Assembly (NCBI RefSeq): GCF_030160715.1
Contig: NZ_BSOW01000019.1
Location: forward strand, 62,001-126,000
Direction: 5' to 3'
Origin: Bradyrhizobium iriomotense
GTDB taxonomy: Bacteria > Pseudomonadota > Alphaproteobacteria > Rhizobiales > Xanthobacteraceae
DNA length: 64,000 nt
Shown here: positions 32,223-40,500 of the stretch, one piece after another
How the letters are laid out: the number at the start of each line of letters is the position of its first letter
Numbering within the stretch: position 1 is the stretch's first letter
Made by a program: the position numbers and the translations under genes
The notes under the pieces: model-generated
The model's database searches: none
Seen by the model: the letters and a program-made list of their open reading frames with translations, nothing else
Told to the model about the DNA's origin: nothing

Positions 32223-32548
32223 CGCCGCGAGGCGGCCGCGGCAGGTGCGGCCGGCAACGGTGCGCCGTTCGTTTACAGGGCCTGAGCCGGGGGTGCAATG
32301 CCGACCCTGATCGACCGAAATGCCGGCGCTTCCCCCCAAGCCGTGCCCGAGGTGTCGCTTACGAATTACCGAAGTTGGCGATGTTGCACTTATGCTCCTG
32401 TTTTGCCCGACGTGTCAACTGACCGGGCGTCGACCGCATCCGTTCAGACCGCCATTTCTCCTTTGCATGGGGTTGTTTTCGATAATTTTGGTCGGGACGA
32501 GACCCCTCCGACCGTGCAGGGGCCTGGGCAAGAGTGCAATGCCGCCCA
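32223..32548. other. Intergenic region with a partial copy of the 3' end of the Bug gene
   Basis: This 326-base region between the tRNA and the Bug gene holds, at about 32298-32335, a sequence similar to the end of the Bug gene at about 32534-32572: both contain GTGCAATGCCG, then TCGACCGAAA, and on the minus strand read AG(I/V)SVD. The stretch at 32379-32430 (TTGCACTTATGCTCCTG, TTTTGCCCGACGTGTCAA) resembles an intergenic repeat I remember from Bradyrhizobium; that is memory only. No gene is seen. Confidence 0.4.
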
Positions 32549-33526
32549 TCAGTCGACCGAAACGCCCGCAAACTCGACCACTTTGCGCCATTTCTCGGTC
32601 TCGTCCTCGACCAGCTTGCCGAACTCGGTTGATGTCATTGGCCTCGGGATGCCGCCGGTCTCGGCGAGCCGTGCCACCAGCTTCGGGTCCTTCAGCGCCT
32701 CGCCGACGGCCTTGTTGAGGAGATCGACGATCTCGCCCGGCGTGCCCTTGGGCGCCGAGATGCCGTAGAAGCCGACCGATTCGAATCCCGGCACTGTCTC
32801 GGCGATGGCGGGCACATCGGGCACGCTCGGCCAGCGCTGCGGCGAGGTGACGCCGAGCGCGCGGACATTGCCGCCGCGCGCCTGCTCCAGCGCGGAGGGA
32901 AGGTTGTCGAAGATCAGCTGCACCTTGTTGGAGATGATGTCGGGGAAGGCGATCGCCGAACCGCGATAGGGCACATGCACCATGTCGCATTTGGTCATCG
33001 CCTTGAACAGCTCCGCCGACATGTGCACGGAGGTGCCGTTGCCGGAGGACGCATAGGAGATTTGGCCGGGATTGGCCTTGCAGTAGTCGATGAACTCCTG
33101 GACTGTCTTCACCGGCATGGCGTTGGAGACGACCAGCATGTTGGTGAGCTGCATGATGCTTGCGACCGGCGTCGTGTCGCGCAGGAAGTCGAACGGCAGC
33201 TTCTTGTACAACGAGGTCGAGATCGCGTTGTTGGGCGCGACGAACAGCAGCGTATAGCCGTCGGGCGGCGCGTTGATCGCCGCGGCGGCCGCGATGTTGC
33301 CACCGCTTCCGGTGCGGTTCTCGACGATGAACTGCTGGCCGAAGCGATCCGACAGCCATTGCGCCATGATCCGCGCCACGATGTCGACCGGGCCGCCCGC
33401 GGCAAAGCCGATCAGCCAGTGCACCGGGCGGTTCGGATAGTCGGCGGCGGAGGCGGGGGGTGAAGCGCCGACGATGCCGGAAAGAAGAGCAAGACCGAAA
33501 AGACCGCGACGCAAAACTCCCAACAT
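32549..33526 (-). CDS. Tripartite tricarboxylate transporter solute-binding protein (Bug family)
   Basis: A 325-residue periplasmic protein. After a signal peptide (GLFGLALLSGIVGASPPASA) comes YPNRPVHWLIGFAAGGPVDI, the Bug/TctC signature. FVENRTGSGGNIAAA and MSAELFKAMTKCDMVHVPYRG follow, and the C terminus is standard. ATG 33526 is chosen because GGGAGG lies 4 bases upstream; ATG 33538 is an alternative. No TctA/TctB membrane partner is nearby, as is common for this expanded family. It is divergent from the TAXI gene. The ligand, probably a carboxylate, cannot be read. Confidence 0.88.
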   Translation of the reverse strand: MLGVLRRGLFGLALLSGIVGASPPASAADYPNRPVHWLIGFAAGGPVDIVARIMAQWLSDRFGQQFIVENRTGSGGNIAAAAAINAPPDGYTLLFVAPNNAISTSLYKKLPFDFLRDTTPVASIMQLTNMLVVSNAMPVKTVQEFIDYCKANPGQISYASSGNGTSVHMSAELFKAMTKCDMVHVPYRGSAIAFPDIISNKVQLIFDNLPSALEQARGGNVRALGVTSPQRWPSVPDVPAIAETVPGFESVGFYGISAPKGTPGEIVDLLNKAVGEALKDPKLVARLAETGGIPRPMTSTEFGKLVEDETEKWRKVVEFAGVSVD

Positions 33527-33634
33527 GACGCCTCCCATTGCTTTATTGTCGTTGCCGCCATGCTTCCATAAAATCGAGCGGCTGCCTACATCGTCACGAG
33601 TTCGGTTTGACGCAGCAGGCGCCGAGGAGCCCTC

Positions 33635-34609
33635 ATGAAACTTCGTTCGCTGATCATGCTGGGCGCGGTGCTGTTTGCAGGCGCAGCCACGGCCCAAAAT
33701 CAACAGGATGGAGACAAGGCCATTTCGAAAACGACAATCAGCCTCGGCACCGCCACGCCCGGCGGCGGTTTCCCGCTTTATGGCAACGCCTTCGCCGACG
33801 TGATGAATACGGCCGATCCCGCGCTCGCGATCGCCCCGCGCAACACCAAGGGCAGCAACGAGAACATTCCGCTGCTGGAGAAGGGCGAGCTCGACCTCGC
33901 TTTGGTAGCCGGCGAGCCGGCCTACGAGGCCTTTGCCGGCATCGGCCGCGCGCCGGTGCGGCTAAAAATTCTCACGGCGATCTATTCCAATCCCGGCATG
34001 TTCGTGGTGCGGGCGGATAGTCCTTACAAGTCCATCCGCGATCTCGTTGGACAGCCGGTCGCGTTCGGCGCGAAGGGCTCGGGCCTGCCGATCCTGGCGC
34101 GCTATGTGCTCGACGGCCTTGGCCTCAAGCAGGACGAGGACTTCAAGGCGATCTATCTCGACCGCGCCGGCGACGGCCCTGCGATGGTCGAAGACGGCCG
34201 CGTCGCCGCACTCTGGGGCGCCGGCATCGGCTGGCCCGGCTTTGCCGCGGTCGCATCGAGCGCATCCGGTGCGCGCTTCATCGCGCCGAGCGCCGAGGAG
34301 ATCGCGCGCATCCGCGCAAAGCATTCCTTCCTGAAGGCGCTGACGGTGCCGGCCGGCTCCTATCCGAAGCAGACCGAGCCGATCGCCTCGCTCGGCTCCT
34401 GGAGCTTTGTGCTTACGCGCGAGGATTTGCCGGACGATGTCGCGTATCGATTGGCGAAGACGCTACACGCTGTCGAGTCTGTGTTCTGCAAGAAACTCGC
34501 GCAGGCCTGCGAGACCACGGCGGCGAATACCGTCGCGGCCGCGCCGAGGCCGGAATTGATTCATCCGGGTGTGATGAAATACTTCCGCGAGATCGACGTG
34601 GCGAAGTGA
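33635..34609 (+). CDS. TAXI family TRAP transporter solute-binding protein
   Basis: A 324-residue periplasmic protein with a signal peptide (LIMLGAVLFAGAATAQ). The mature part begins ISLGTATPGGGFPLYGNAFA, the GTxxGxxY-like opening of TAXI proteins, then LLEKGELDLALVAGEPAYEA and YKSIRDLVGQPVAFGAKGSG. GAGGAG precedes ATG 33635. No DctQM-type membrane protein is adjacent. It is one of three binding proteins in a row from different transporter classes. Confidence 0.85.
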   Translation: MKLRSLIMLGAVLFAGAATAQNQQDGDKAISKTTISLGTATPGGGFPLYGNAFADVMNTADPALAIAPRNTKGSNENIPLLEKGELDLALVAGEPAYEAFAGIGRAPVRLKILTAIYSNPGMFVVRADSPYKSIRDLVGQPVAFGAKGSGLPILARYVLDGLGLKQDEDFKAIYLDRAGDGPAMVEDGRVAALWGAGIGWPGFAAVASSASGARFIAPSAEEIARIRAKHSFLKALTVPAGSYPKQTEPIASLGSWSFVLTREDLPDDVAYRLAKTLHAVESVFCKKLAQACETTAANTVAAAPRPELIHPGVMKYFREIDVAK

Positions 34610-34619
34610 CATGGCAGTC

Positions 34620-34760
34620 TCGTGCCCCGGATGCTGCGCAGCGCGCCGCGCTTGCGGCGTGATGCGCTGCTGATCCAGGGCCCAGTGTGTGCCTGGTGGA
34701 ATCGTGGGTCCCCGGCTCTGCGCAGCGGCACTTCGCGCCGCAGCGCGTCCGGGACACGGA
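34620..34760. repeat. Inverted intergenic repeat between convergent genes
   Basis: GTGCCCCGGATGCTGCGCAG on one side is mirrored on the other by a strand whose complement reads CGTGTCCCGGACGCGCTGCG. The outer arms are imperfect and about 60 bases each, leaving a short centre. It fills the gap between two convergent genes. Such elements are common in Bradyrhizobium intergenic DNA and could form a transcript hairpin acting on both genes. Confidence 0.55.
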
Positions 34761-34768
34761 GTTCGCGT

Positions 34769-35986
34769 CTATTTCTTCACCAGCGGACAGGCCGGATCGG
34801 TCGGGCCGAACGCCTGGTCGCCGGAAATGGTCGCGAGGATCTTGTAATAGTCCCAGGGATATTTGCTTTCCTCGGGCGACTTGACCTGCACCAGCCAGAG
34901 GTCGTGCACCATCAGATTGTCATCGCGCAGCTTGCCGTTGCGGGCGAAGAAATCCTCGATCGGCTTCTCCCGCATCTTCGCCGCGACCTTGAGCGGATCG
35001 TCGGTGCCGGTCTCCTTGACGGCGTTGAGATAGTGCATCACGGATGAATAAACGCCGGCCTGCCACATCGTCGGCATCCGGTTCATCTTGGCGAAATAGC
35101 GTTTGGCCCATTCGCGGGTCTTGTCGTCCATGTCCCAATAGAAGGACGTCGTCAGCAACAAGCCCTGTGCGGCCTGAAGGCCGAGGCCGTGGATGTCGGT
35201 GATCAGCGCGAGCAGCGCCGCCATCTGCTGGCCGCCCTTGAACACGCCGAACTCGGCGCCGGTCTTGATCTCGTTCATGTTGTTCGGGGGGCCTGCGGCA
35301 ATGCCTATGATCTTCGCCTTCGAGGCCTGCGCTTGGAGCACGAACGAGGACAGGTCGGGCGTTGCCAGCGGCGGCCGCACCGAGCCCAGCACCTTGCCGC
35401 CACTCGCCGTCACGACCGCGGACGCATCGCGCTCCAGGGAATGTCCGAAGGCGTAGTCATCGGTGATGAAGAACCAGCTGTCGCCGCCGCGCTTGACCAC
35501 GGCCTGCGCGGTGCCGACCGCGAGCGCGCGGGTGTCGAACACCCACTGGATCGCGTAGGGCGAGCAGAATTTGCCGTGGAAGTCGGCCGTCCCGGTCGAA
35601 TGGGTGATGAAGAGCTTCTTCTTCTCGTTGGCGATGTTCTGCACCGCCAACCCCACCGCCGACACCGGGACGTCGACGATGAGGTCGACCTGATCGACGT
35701 CGTACCAGCGCCGTGCCAGCGCCGCGCCGATGTCGGCCTTGAGCTGGTGGTCGCCGACGGTGATGCTGATCGGCTTGCCGAGCACCTTGCCGCCGAAATC
35801 GTCGATCGCCATCTGCGCCGCCGTCACCGAGCCCTGGCCGGTCGGCGTCGAGGCCGGGCCGTTCATGTCGGTGAGCACGCCGATCTTGACGACGTCGTCG
35901 GACAGTTGCGCCGAGGCGGTGCCCGACAGCAGCGTCACGGCCGCGAGCGCGGCGACGACGGACAGTCCTGTTCTGACTGGAGTCAC
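34769..35986 (-). CDS. Branched-chain amino acid-type ABC solute-binding protein
   Basis: A 405-residue LivK-type binding protein with a GTG start after GGGAGGAATAGC. A signal peptide (GLSVVAALAAVTLLSGTASAQ) precedes KIGVLTDMNGPASTPTGQGS, the usual opening of the family. ITHSTGTADFHGKFCSPYAI and WFFITDDYAFGHSLERDASA are the domain-1 to domain-2 elements. No permease or ATPase follows. Proteins of this branch bind amino acids, amides or aromatic acids; the ligand here is unknown. Confidence 0.88.
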   Translation of the reverse strand: MTPVRTGLSVVAALAAVTLLSGTASAQLSDDVVKIGVLTDMNGPASTPTGQGSVTAAQMAIDDFGGKVLGKPISITVGDHQLKADIGAALARRWYDVDQVDLIVDVPVSAVGLAVQNIANEKKKLFITHSTGTADFHGKFCSPYAIQWVFDTRALAVGTAQAVVKRGGDSWFFITDDYAFGHSLERDASAVVTASGGKVLGSVRPPLATPDLSSFVLQAQASKAKIIGIAAGPPNNMNEIKTGAEFGVFKGGQQMAALLALITDIHGLGLQAAQGLLLTTSFYWDMDDKTREWAKRYFAKMNRMPTMWQAGVYSSVMHYLNAVKETGTDDPLKVAAKMREKPIEDFFARNGKLRDDNLMVHDLWLVQVKSPEESKYPWDYYKILATISGDQAFGPTDPACPLVKK

Positions 35987-36104
35987 GCTATTCCTCCCCT
36001 CATGCGGCTCGTTGGCCGCTGTTCCCTTGATTTGATTGCGGCCGGGTATGGCCCGGCTGAATTGGTTTCTTTTGCAACTATTTGGGGCCGGGCGTCAACG
36101 TTGG

Positions 36105-36998
36105 TCAGGCGGAGAAGCGGATCTGGCCGGCCGGCGAGGGATCGTAGCCAGTCAGCTCCTCGGCACGCTGGCGCAGCTTCTTCTCGCTGAGGAACCGGAT
36201 CAGCGCCTGCATCGGCGGGCGGAAATAGCTGCGCTGCCGCATGGCGAGATCGAAATTCTCCCAGAGCAGCGGGACGAAATCGAGCCCGGCCGACTTCGCC
36301 GCCCCCCGCGTTGCGACGCCGCAATCGGCGTGCCCGGCGCGGATCGTGGTGGCGAGGTCGGGCCCGGTGAGGCTCGGCGCATCCAGCCGGCGCAGATCGC
36401 GAAAGGAGGCGCCGGCCCGCTTGAGCAGCACGTCGAGCAGCATCTGCGCGCCTGCGCCCTCTTGCCGCAGCGCCATCCTGGCCCCGAGCGCGAGCACGTC
36501 CGGCAGGCTGCGCAGCCGCTTCGGGTTGCCGGGGGGCACCAAAAGGCCCTGCTCGCGGCGCACCAGGCCGACCAGCAAGGCATCGTGCAGGTCCGGCGCG
36601 GTGCGCAAGGCGGCAGCATTGGCGTCGTTGGCGAAATTGTCCGAGCTGTCGAGGCCGTGAAAATGCAGCGCCGCCGCCATCACCTCGTCGCGCTGCAAGC
36701 GTTCCAGCCCTCGCGCGGTGCCCTCGTTGAGCGAAGCAAGGCCGGAGCCGCACTCCCTGAGGCTCCATTCCAGCAGGCTGTCCTGACTGCCGCCGACGAT
36801 CGGCGGCGGCTCGGTCGCCCTCATGCCCGCCGGGCGCGCCAGGCCTGACAGCACCCATAAATCGAGCTCATGGCGCGGGAACAACCACTTCCCCGTCACC
36901 TTGCTACAGGGAATCGCCCCGTTGGTGACGAGCTCATAGAGCTTGCGCTCGCCCAACCGGAGGTAGTCCGCCGCCTCACCGGTCGTCAGAAATTCCAT
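36105..36998 (-). CDS. Helix-turn-helix regulator with a periplasmic-binding-like sensor domain
   Basis: A 297-residue regulator. Residues 1-55 are an excisionase-type helix-turn-helix (MEFLTTGEAADYLRLGERKL, then GKWLFPRHELDLW). Residues about 75-285 form a binding-protein-like domain (PBP_like), with ADCGVATRGAAKSAGLDFVP and WENFDLAMRQRSYFRP. The same domain is fused to MoeA at 40501. It is divergent from tupB with 78 bases between, so it probably senses tungstate, molybdate or the cofactor and controls the transporter. A TATGCATA palindrome at 37009-37016 lies in that gap. Confidence 0.82.
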   Translation of the reverse strand: MEFLTTGEAADYLRLGERKLYELVTNGAIPCSKVTGKWLFPRHELDLWVLSGLARPAGMRATEPPPIVGGSQDSLLEWSLRECGSGLASLNEGTARGLERLQRDEVMAAALHFHGLDSSDNFANDANAAALRTAPDLHDALLVGLVRREQGLLVPPGNPKRLRSLPDVLALGARMALRQEGAGAQMLLDVLLKRAGASFRDLRRLDAPSLTGPDLATTIRAGHADCGVATRGAAKSAGLDFVPLLWENFDLAMRQRSYFRPPMQALIRFLSEKKLRQRAEELTGYDPSPAGQIRFSA

Positions 36999-37008
36999 TC
37001 TGCATTCC

Positions 37009-37016
37009 TATGCATA
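37009..37016. promoter_or_regulatory. Palindrome in the regulator-tupB promoter gap
   Basis: TATGCATA is a perfect 8-base palindrome within the 78-base gap between the divergent regulator and tupB. The surrounding bases are AT-rich and probably include both promoters. It is a candidate binding site for the adjacent regulator. Confidence 0.25.
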
Positions 37017-37076
37017 TCTTTGCTTTCTTTTTGGCATTTGACGCAGGCCGGAATTTTTGCAGTTGAATGTCGTCTT

Positions 37077-37778
37077 ATGGGAACCATGCCCGATCATCTC
37101 AGTGCTTTGCAACTCATCCTCAGCGGCGATCCTGCGCTGCTGGCGATCGTACGGCTCTCACTTGGTGTGAGCCTTGCGGCAGTGGCGCTGGCGTCTGCCA
37201 TCGGTATGCCGCTCGGCGCGTTGCTGGCGCTGACGCATTTCCGGGGGCGCGCTGTCCTGGTCGTGCTGCTCAACGCGATGATGGGCCTGCCGCCGGTCGT
37301 GGTCGGGCTTGCGCTTTATCTACTGCTGTCGCGCGCGGGGCCGCTCGGCGAACTCGGCATTCTCTTCACGCCGACGGCGATGGTGATCGCGCAGACGGTG
37401 CTGATCGTGCCGATCATCGCCGCGTTGACGCGGCAGACGGTGGAGGACCTCTGGGTCGAATATCACGACGAGCTTCGCGCCATGAATGTCGGTGCGCTCG
37501 GCCGCATGACGACGCTGTTGTGGGATGCGCGCTTCAGCCTGCTCACGGCGCTACTGGCCGGCTTCGGCCGCGCTGCGGCGGAAGTCGGCGCGGTCATGAT
37601 TGTCGGGGGCAATATCGCCGGCTTTACCCGCACCATGACCACGACGGTGGCGCTGGAGACATCCAAAGGCAATCTGCCGCTGGCCATGGGTGTCGGCGCG
37701 ATCCTGATCGTCATCGTGCTCGCCATCAACGCGGCCGCATGGGGCACGCGCGTCTGGTCGCAGCGGGTGACGGGGTGA
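37077..37778 (+). CDS. tupB: Tungstate ABC transporter permease TupB
   Basis: A 233-residue permease with five or six helices. GVSLAAVALASAIGMPLGAL, NAMMGLPPVVVGLALYLLLS and the docking segment near 150 (ELRAMNVGALGRMTTLLWDA) match the TupB/ModB-like group, and AEVGAVMIVGGNIAGFTRTM is typical of TupB. The start may be ATG 37077 or 37086. The stop overlaps a GTG (GTGA at 37775) that could begin tupC. With TupC and TupA downstream the identity as a tungstate importer is strong. Confidence 0.9.
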   Translation: MGTMPDHLSALQLILSGDPALLAIVRLSLGVSLAAVALASAIGMPLGALLALTHFRGRAVLVVLLNAMMGLPPVVVGLALYLLLSRAGPLGELGILFTPTAMVIAQTVLIVPIIAALTRQTVEDLWVEYHDELRAMNVGALGRMTTLLWDARFSLLTALLAGFGRAAAEVGAVMIVGGNIAGFTRTMTTTVALETSKGNLPLAMGVGAILIVIVLAINAAAWGTRVWSQRVTG

Positions 37779-37780
37779 CC

Positions 37781-38503
37781 ATGCGGGCGCCGATCAGCGA
37801 TCTTCCCATGGTGCTCGAGGACGTCTCGCTCCGGAGGGGCGCGGCTGCGATCCTCGATCGCATCAGCCTTACGATCACGCCGGGTCCGCCGACGCTGCTG
37901 ATCGGCCCCAACGGCTCCGGCAAGACCAGCCTGCTGCGGCTGTGCATGGGACTTGTGACGCCGACGGGCGGCCGCATCAGTTGGGGTGGCCGCAGCGATC
38001 CGGCGCCGACGCGGCGCGCCTTCGTGTTCCAGCGCCCGGTGATGTTGCGGCGCACGGCCGCAGCCAACGTCACCTACGCCCTGGCGCAGGCCGGCGCGCC
38101 GCACGCGCAGCGGACCGGTCGCGCGGCGGCGCTGTTGGAGCGGGTCGGCCTTGCCGATCTCGCGCACCGTCCGGCGAGGCTCCTCTCCGGCGGCGAGCAG
38201 CAGCGGCTGGCGCTGGCCCGGGCGCTCGCGCGCGATCCCGAGCTTCTCCTGCTGGACGAGCCGACCGCCAATCTCGATCCCGCCGCAACGCGCGCGGTGG
38301 AAGAGATCGTCACGAGCGCGGCGCAATCCGGAATCAAGATCGTGATGGCCTCGCACGATCTCGGCCAGGTGCGGCGGCTTGCGGGCGAGGTGGTCTTCCT
38401 CGCGCGCGGGACGCTGTGCGAGCGCGCGCGGGCGAGCGAATTCCTGGACCATCCGGCAACGCCGGAGGCGCAGGCCTTCCTGCGCGGCGATCTCGTGATT
38501 TGA
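37781..38503 (+). CDS. tupC: Tungstate ABC transporter ATP-binding protein TupC
   Basis: A 240-residue ATPase. Walker A is GPNGSGKT near residues 46-53, Q-loop FVFQRPVMLRRTAAANV, signature LLSGGEQQRLALARAL, Walker B LLLLDEPTANLD and switch SHDLGQ. There is no C-terminal regulatory domain, as expected for the short Tup ATPases. Start may be GTG 37775 by overlap or ATG 37781. It drives TupB. Confidence 0.9.
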   Translation: MRAPISDLPMVLEDVSLRRGAAAILDRISLTITPGPPTLLIGPNGSGKTSLLRLCMGLVTPTGGRISWGGRSDPAPTRRAFVFQRPVMLRRTAAANVTYALAQAGAPHAQRTGRAAALLERVGLADLAHRPARLLSGGEQQRLALARALARDPELLLLDEPTANLDPAATRAVEEIVTSAAQSGIKIVMASHDLGQVRRLAGEVVFLARGTLCERARASEFLDHPATPEAQAFLRGDLVI

Positions 38504-38518
38504 AGGTGGAGTTTTCTG

Positions 38519-39352
38519 ATGGCTTTTCGCCGCCCGTTCCTTGCGCTCGCGATGCTGCTGGGCATCGCCTTGGTCAGTTCGACTTCGTCGGCCGAGGATC
38601 GCTCGATCGTCGTGGCCTCGACGACGTCGACGCAGGACTCCGGCCTGTTCGGTTATCTCCTGCCGCTGTTCAAGGCCAAGACCGGCATCGACGTGAAGGT
38701 GATCGCGCAAGGCACCGGCCAGGCGCTCGACACCGGACGCCGCGGTGATGCCGATGTCGTGTTCGTGCACGCGAAGCCGCAGGAGGAGAGGTTCGTCGCC
38801 GACGGATTTGGCGTGAAGCGTTTCGACGTGATGTACAACGACTTCGTGCTGATCGGGCCGAAGAGCGATCCCGCCGGCGTCAAGGGCAAGGACATCGCGA
38901 CCGCGCTGAAGGCGATCGAGGCCAAGGGCGCGCCGTTCGTCTCGCGCGGCGACCGCTCCGGCACCCATGCCGCCGAACTCGCACTCTGGATCATCGCCGG
39001 CATCGACGTCGCGAGCGCCAAGGCTGCCTGGTATCGCGAGATCGGGCAGGGCATGGGCGCGGCGCTCAACACCGCGAGCGCGATGAATGCCTATGTGCTC
39101 TCCGATCGCGGCACCTGGATCGCGTTCAAGAACCGCGGCGATCTCGACGTCGTCGTCGAGGGCGACAAGCGGCTGTTCAACCAATATGGCGTGATGCTGG
39201 TGAATCCGGAAAAGTATCCCAGCGTGAAGAAGGAGCTGGGGCAGACCTTCGTCGACTGGCTGATCTCGCCGGAGGGCCAGGTCGCAATCGCCGGCTACAA
39301 GATCGACGGCCAGCAGCTGTTCTTTCCGGATGCCGCGAAGAAGCCCGATTAG
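38519..39352 (+). CDS. tupA: Tungstate-binding protein TupA
   Basis: A 277-residue periplasmic protein with a signal peptide (FLALAMLLGIALVSSTSSA). The mature N terminus IVVASTTSTQDSGLFGYLLP holds the TTTSTQDSG-type motif that binds the oxyanion in TupA. SRGDRSGTHAAELALW near residue 140 is the second ligand loop. This motif set separates TupA from ModA and supports tungstate over molybdate. AAGGTGGAG precedes the ATG. It supplies W to the cofactor genes that follow. Confidence 0.93.
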   Translation: MAFRRPFLALAMLLGIALVSSTSSAEDRSIVVASTTSTQDSGLFGYLLPLFKAKTGIDVKVIAQGTGQALDTGRRGDADVVFVHAKPQEERFVADGFGVKRFDVMYNDFVLIGPKSDPAGVKGKDIATALKAIEAKGAPFVSRGDRSGTHAAELALWIIAGIDVASAKAAWYREIGQGMGAALNTASAMNAYVLSDRGTWIAFKNRGDLDVVVEGDKRLFNQYGVMLVNPEKYPSVKKELGQTFVDWLISPEGQVAIAGYKIDGQQLFFPDAAKKPD

Positions 39353-39392
39353 GCGAGTTGCCAAACGGGGCGCTGCGTGGTCCTTCTGAGGG

Positions 39393-40499
39393 ATGACCCA
39401 GCGCCTGCCGCCGTCCCTCACACCGCTCGATCTCGCGCTCGCCGCACTGTTGCGCGGCGTCGAGCCGGTTACGCCGGTCGATTTGCCGCTCACCGAGGTG
39501 CTCGGCTGCGTCGCGGCCGGAATGCTGCCGCTCGGTGCTTATCCGCCGTACGATATCGCTGCCTCGGATGGCTGGGCCTTGCGCGCCAGCGATCTCGTCG
39601 GCGCGTCCTCCTACTCGCCGTTGCGTTTGGCAGCGCCTCCGGTTTGGGTCGATGCCGGCGACGCGATGCCTGAGGGATGCGACTGCGTGCTCGATGCCGA
39701 TGCGGTCGATATGGCGGGGCCGATCACTGAAGTGCTCACCGAAGGTTTTCCCGGGCGGGGAGTCCGGCGGACGGGTAGCGATATGGCCGCGGACATCTCG
39801 ATCGTTTCCGCGGGCCTGCCTGTTCGCGCGACCGGGCTTCTGCTGGCGCGAGCTGCGGAACTGAAGACTTTGAGCGTGCGGCGTCCCCGGCTGCGCATCG
39901 TCAACACGCCCGGCGGCACCGTGGCCGCGCAGCTCATTGAGGATCAGGCTCGCGCCGCGGGCGCGCAAGTGACTGCTGCTGAGGCAAGCGCGCGCGATGC
40001 GGCCTCGATCGCGAACGTGCTCGATACCAGCGCTTGCGACCTGCTGCTGACGATCGGCGGCAGCGGCGTCGGCCGCAAGGATGCTGCCGTCGCTGCGCTG
40101 GCTGATCGCGGCGAGGTCCTGGCCCACGGCATTGCGATGCAGCCGGGACGAACCGCGGCGATCGGAAAGCTCGGATCGGTTCCCGTCATCGCGCTGCCGG
40201 GCGCGCCGGATCAGGCATTTGCGGCCTGGCTCGCGGTGGCCTGTCCGGTGCTGGATCATCGGTCGGCGCGGGCCTCGCGCAAATCCGTCGCCATGCCGCT
40301 CGCCCGCAAGATCGCCTCAAATGTCGGCATGGCGGAGATCGCGCTGCTGGCCGAGGAACAAGGCGCGTGGCTGCCGCTCGCGGTCGGTGAGCTGTCCTTG
40401 CAGGCGATCGCCCGTGCCGATGCATGGCTGCTCGTTCCCGGCGACAGTGAAGGATTTGCGGCGGGTGCGCCGGTCGATGCCTATCTGATGCGGGAATGA
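39393..40499 (+). CDS. Degenerate MoeA-like molybdopterin-binding protein
   Basis: A 368-residue MoeA relative. The N-terminal part keeps YPPYDIAASDGWALRASDL, with the Asp of the catalytic region, and DAMPEGCDCVLDADAV. The central MoCF-binding domain keeps TIGGSGVGRKDAAV, but the STGDEL segment present in true MoeA is replaced by IVNTPGGTV, removing the metal-insertion glutamate, and the GAPxP threonine region is altered. It may act as a scaffold or regulator, or insert another metal form. It lies directly before the MoeA-PBP fusion. Confidence 0.75.
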   Translation: MTQRLPPSLTPLDLALAALLRGVEPVTPVDLPLTEVLGCVAAGMLPLGAYPPYDIAASDGWALRASDLVGASSYSPLRLAAPPVWVDAGDAMPEGCDCVLDADAVDMAGPITEVLTEGFPGRGVRRTGSDMAADISIVSAGLPVRATGLLLARAAELKTLSVRRPRLRIVNTPGGTVAAQLIEDQARAAGAQVTAAEASARDAASIANVLDTSACDLLLTIGGSGVGRKDAAVAALADRGEVLAHGIAMQPGRTAAIGKLGSVPVIALPGAPDQAFAAWLAVACPVLDHRSARASRKSVAMPLARKIASNVGMAEIALLAEEQGAWLPLAVGELSLQAIARADAWLLVPGDSEGFAAGAPVDAYLMRE

Positions 40500-40500
40500 T

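Noticed and set aside
37463..39493. A 676-codon minus-strand frame across tupB, tupC and tupA
   Set aside because: No domain or start signal; it is the mirror of three clear transporter genes.
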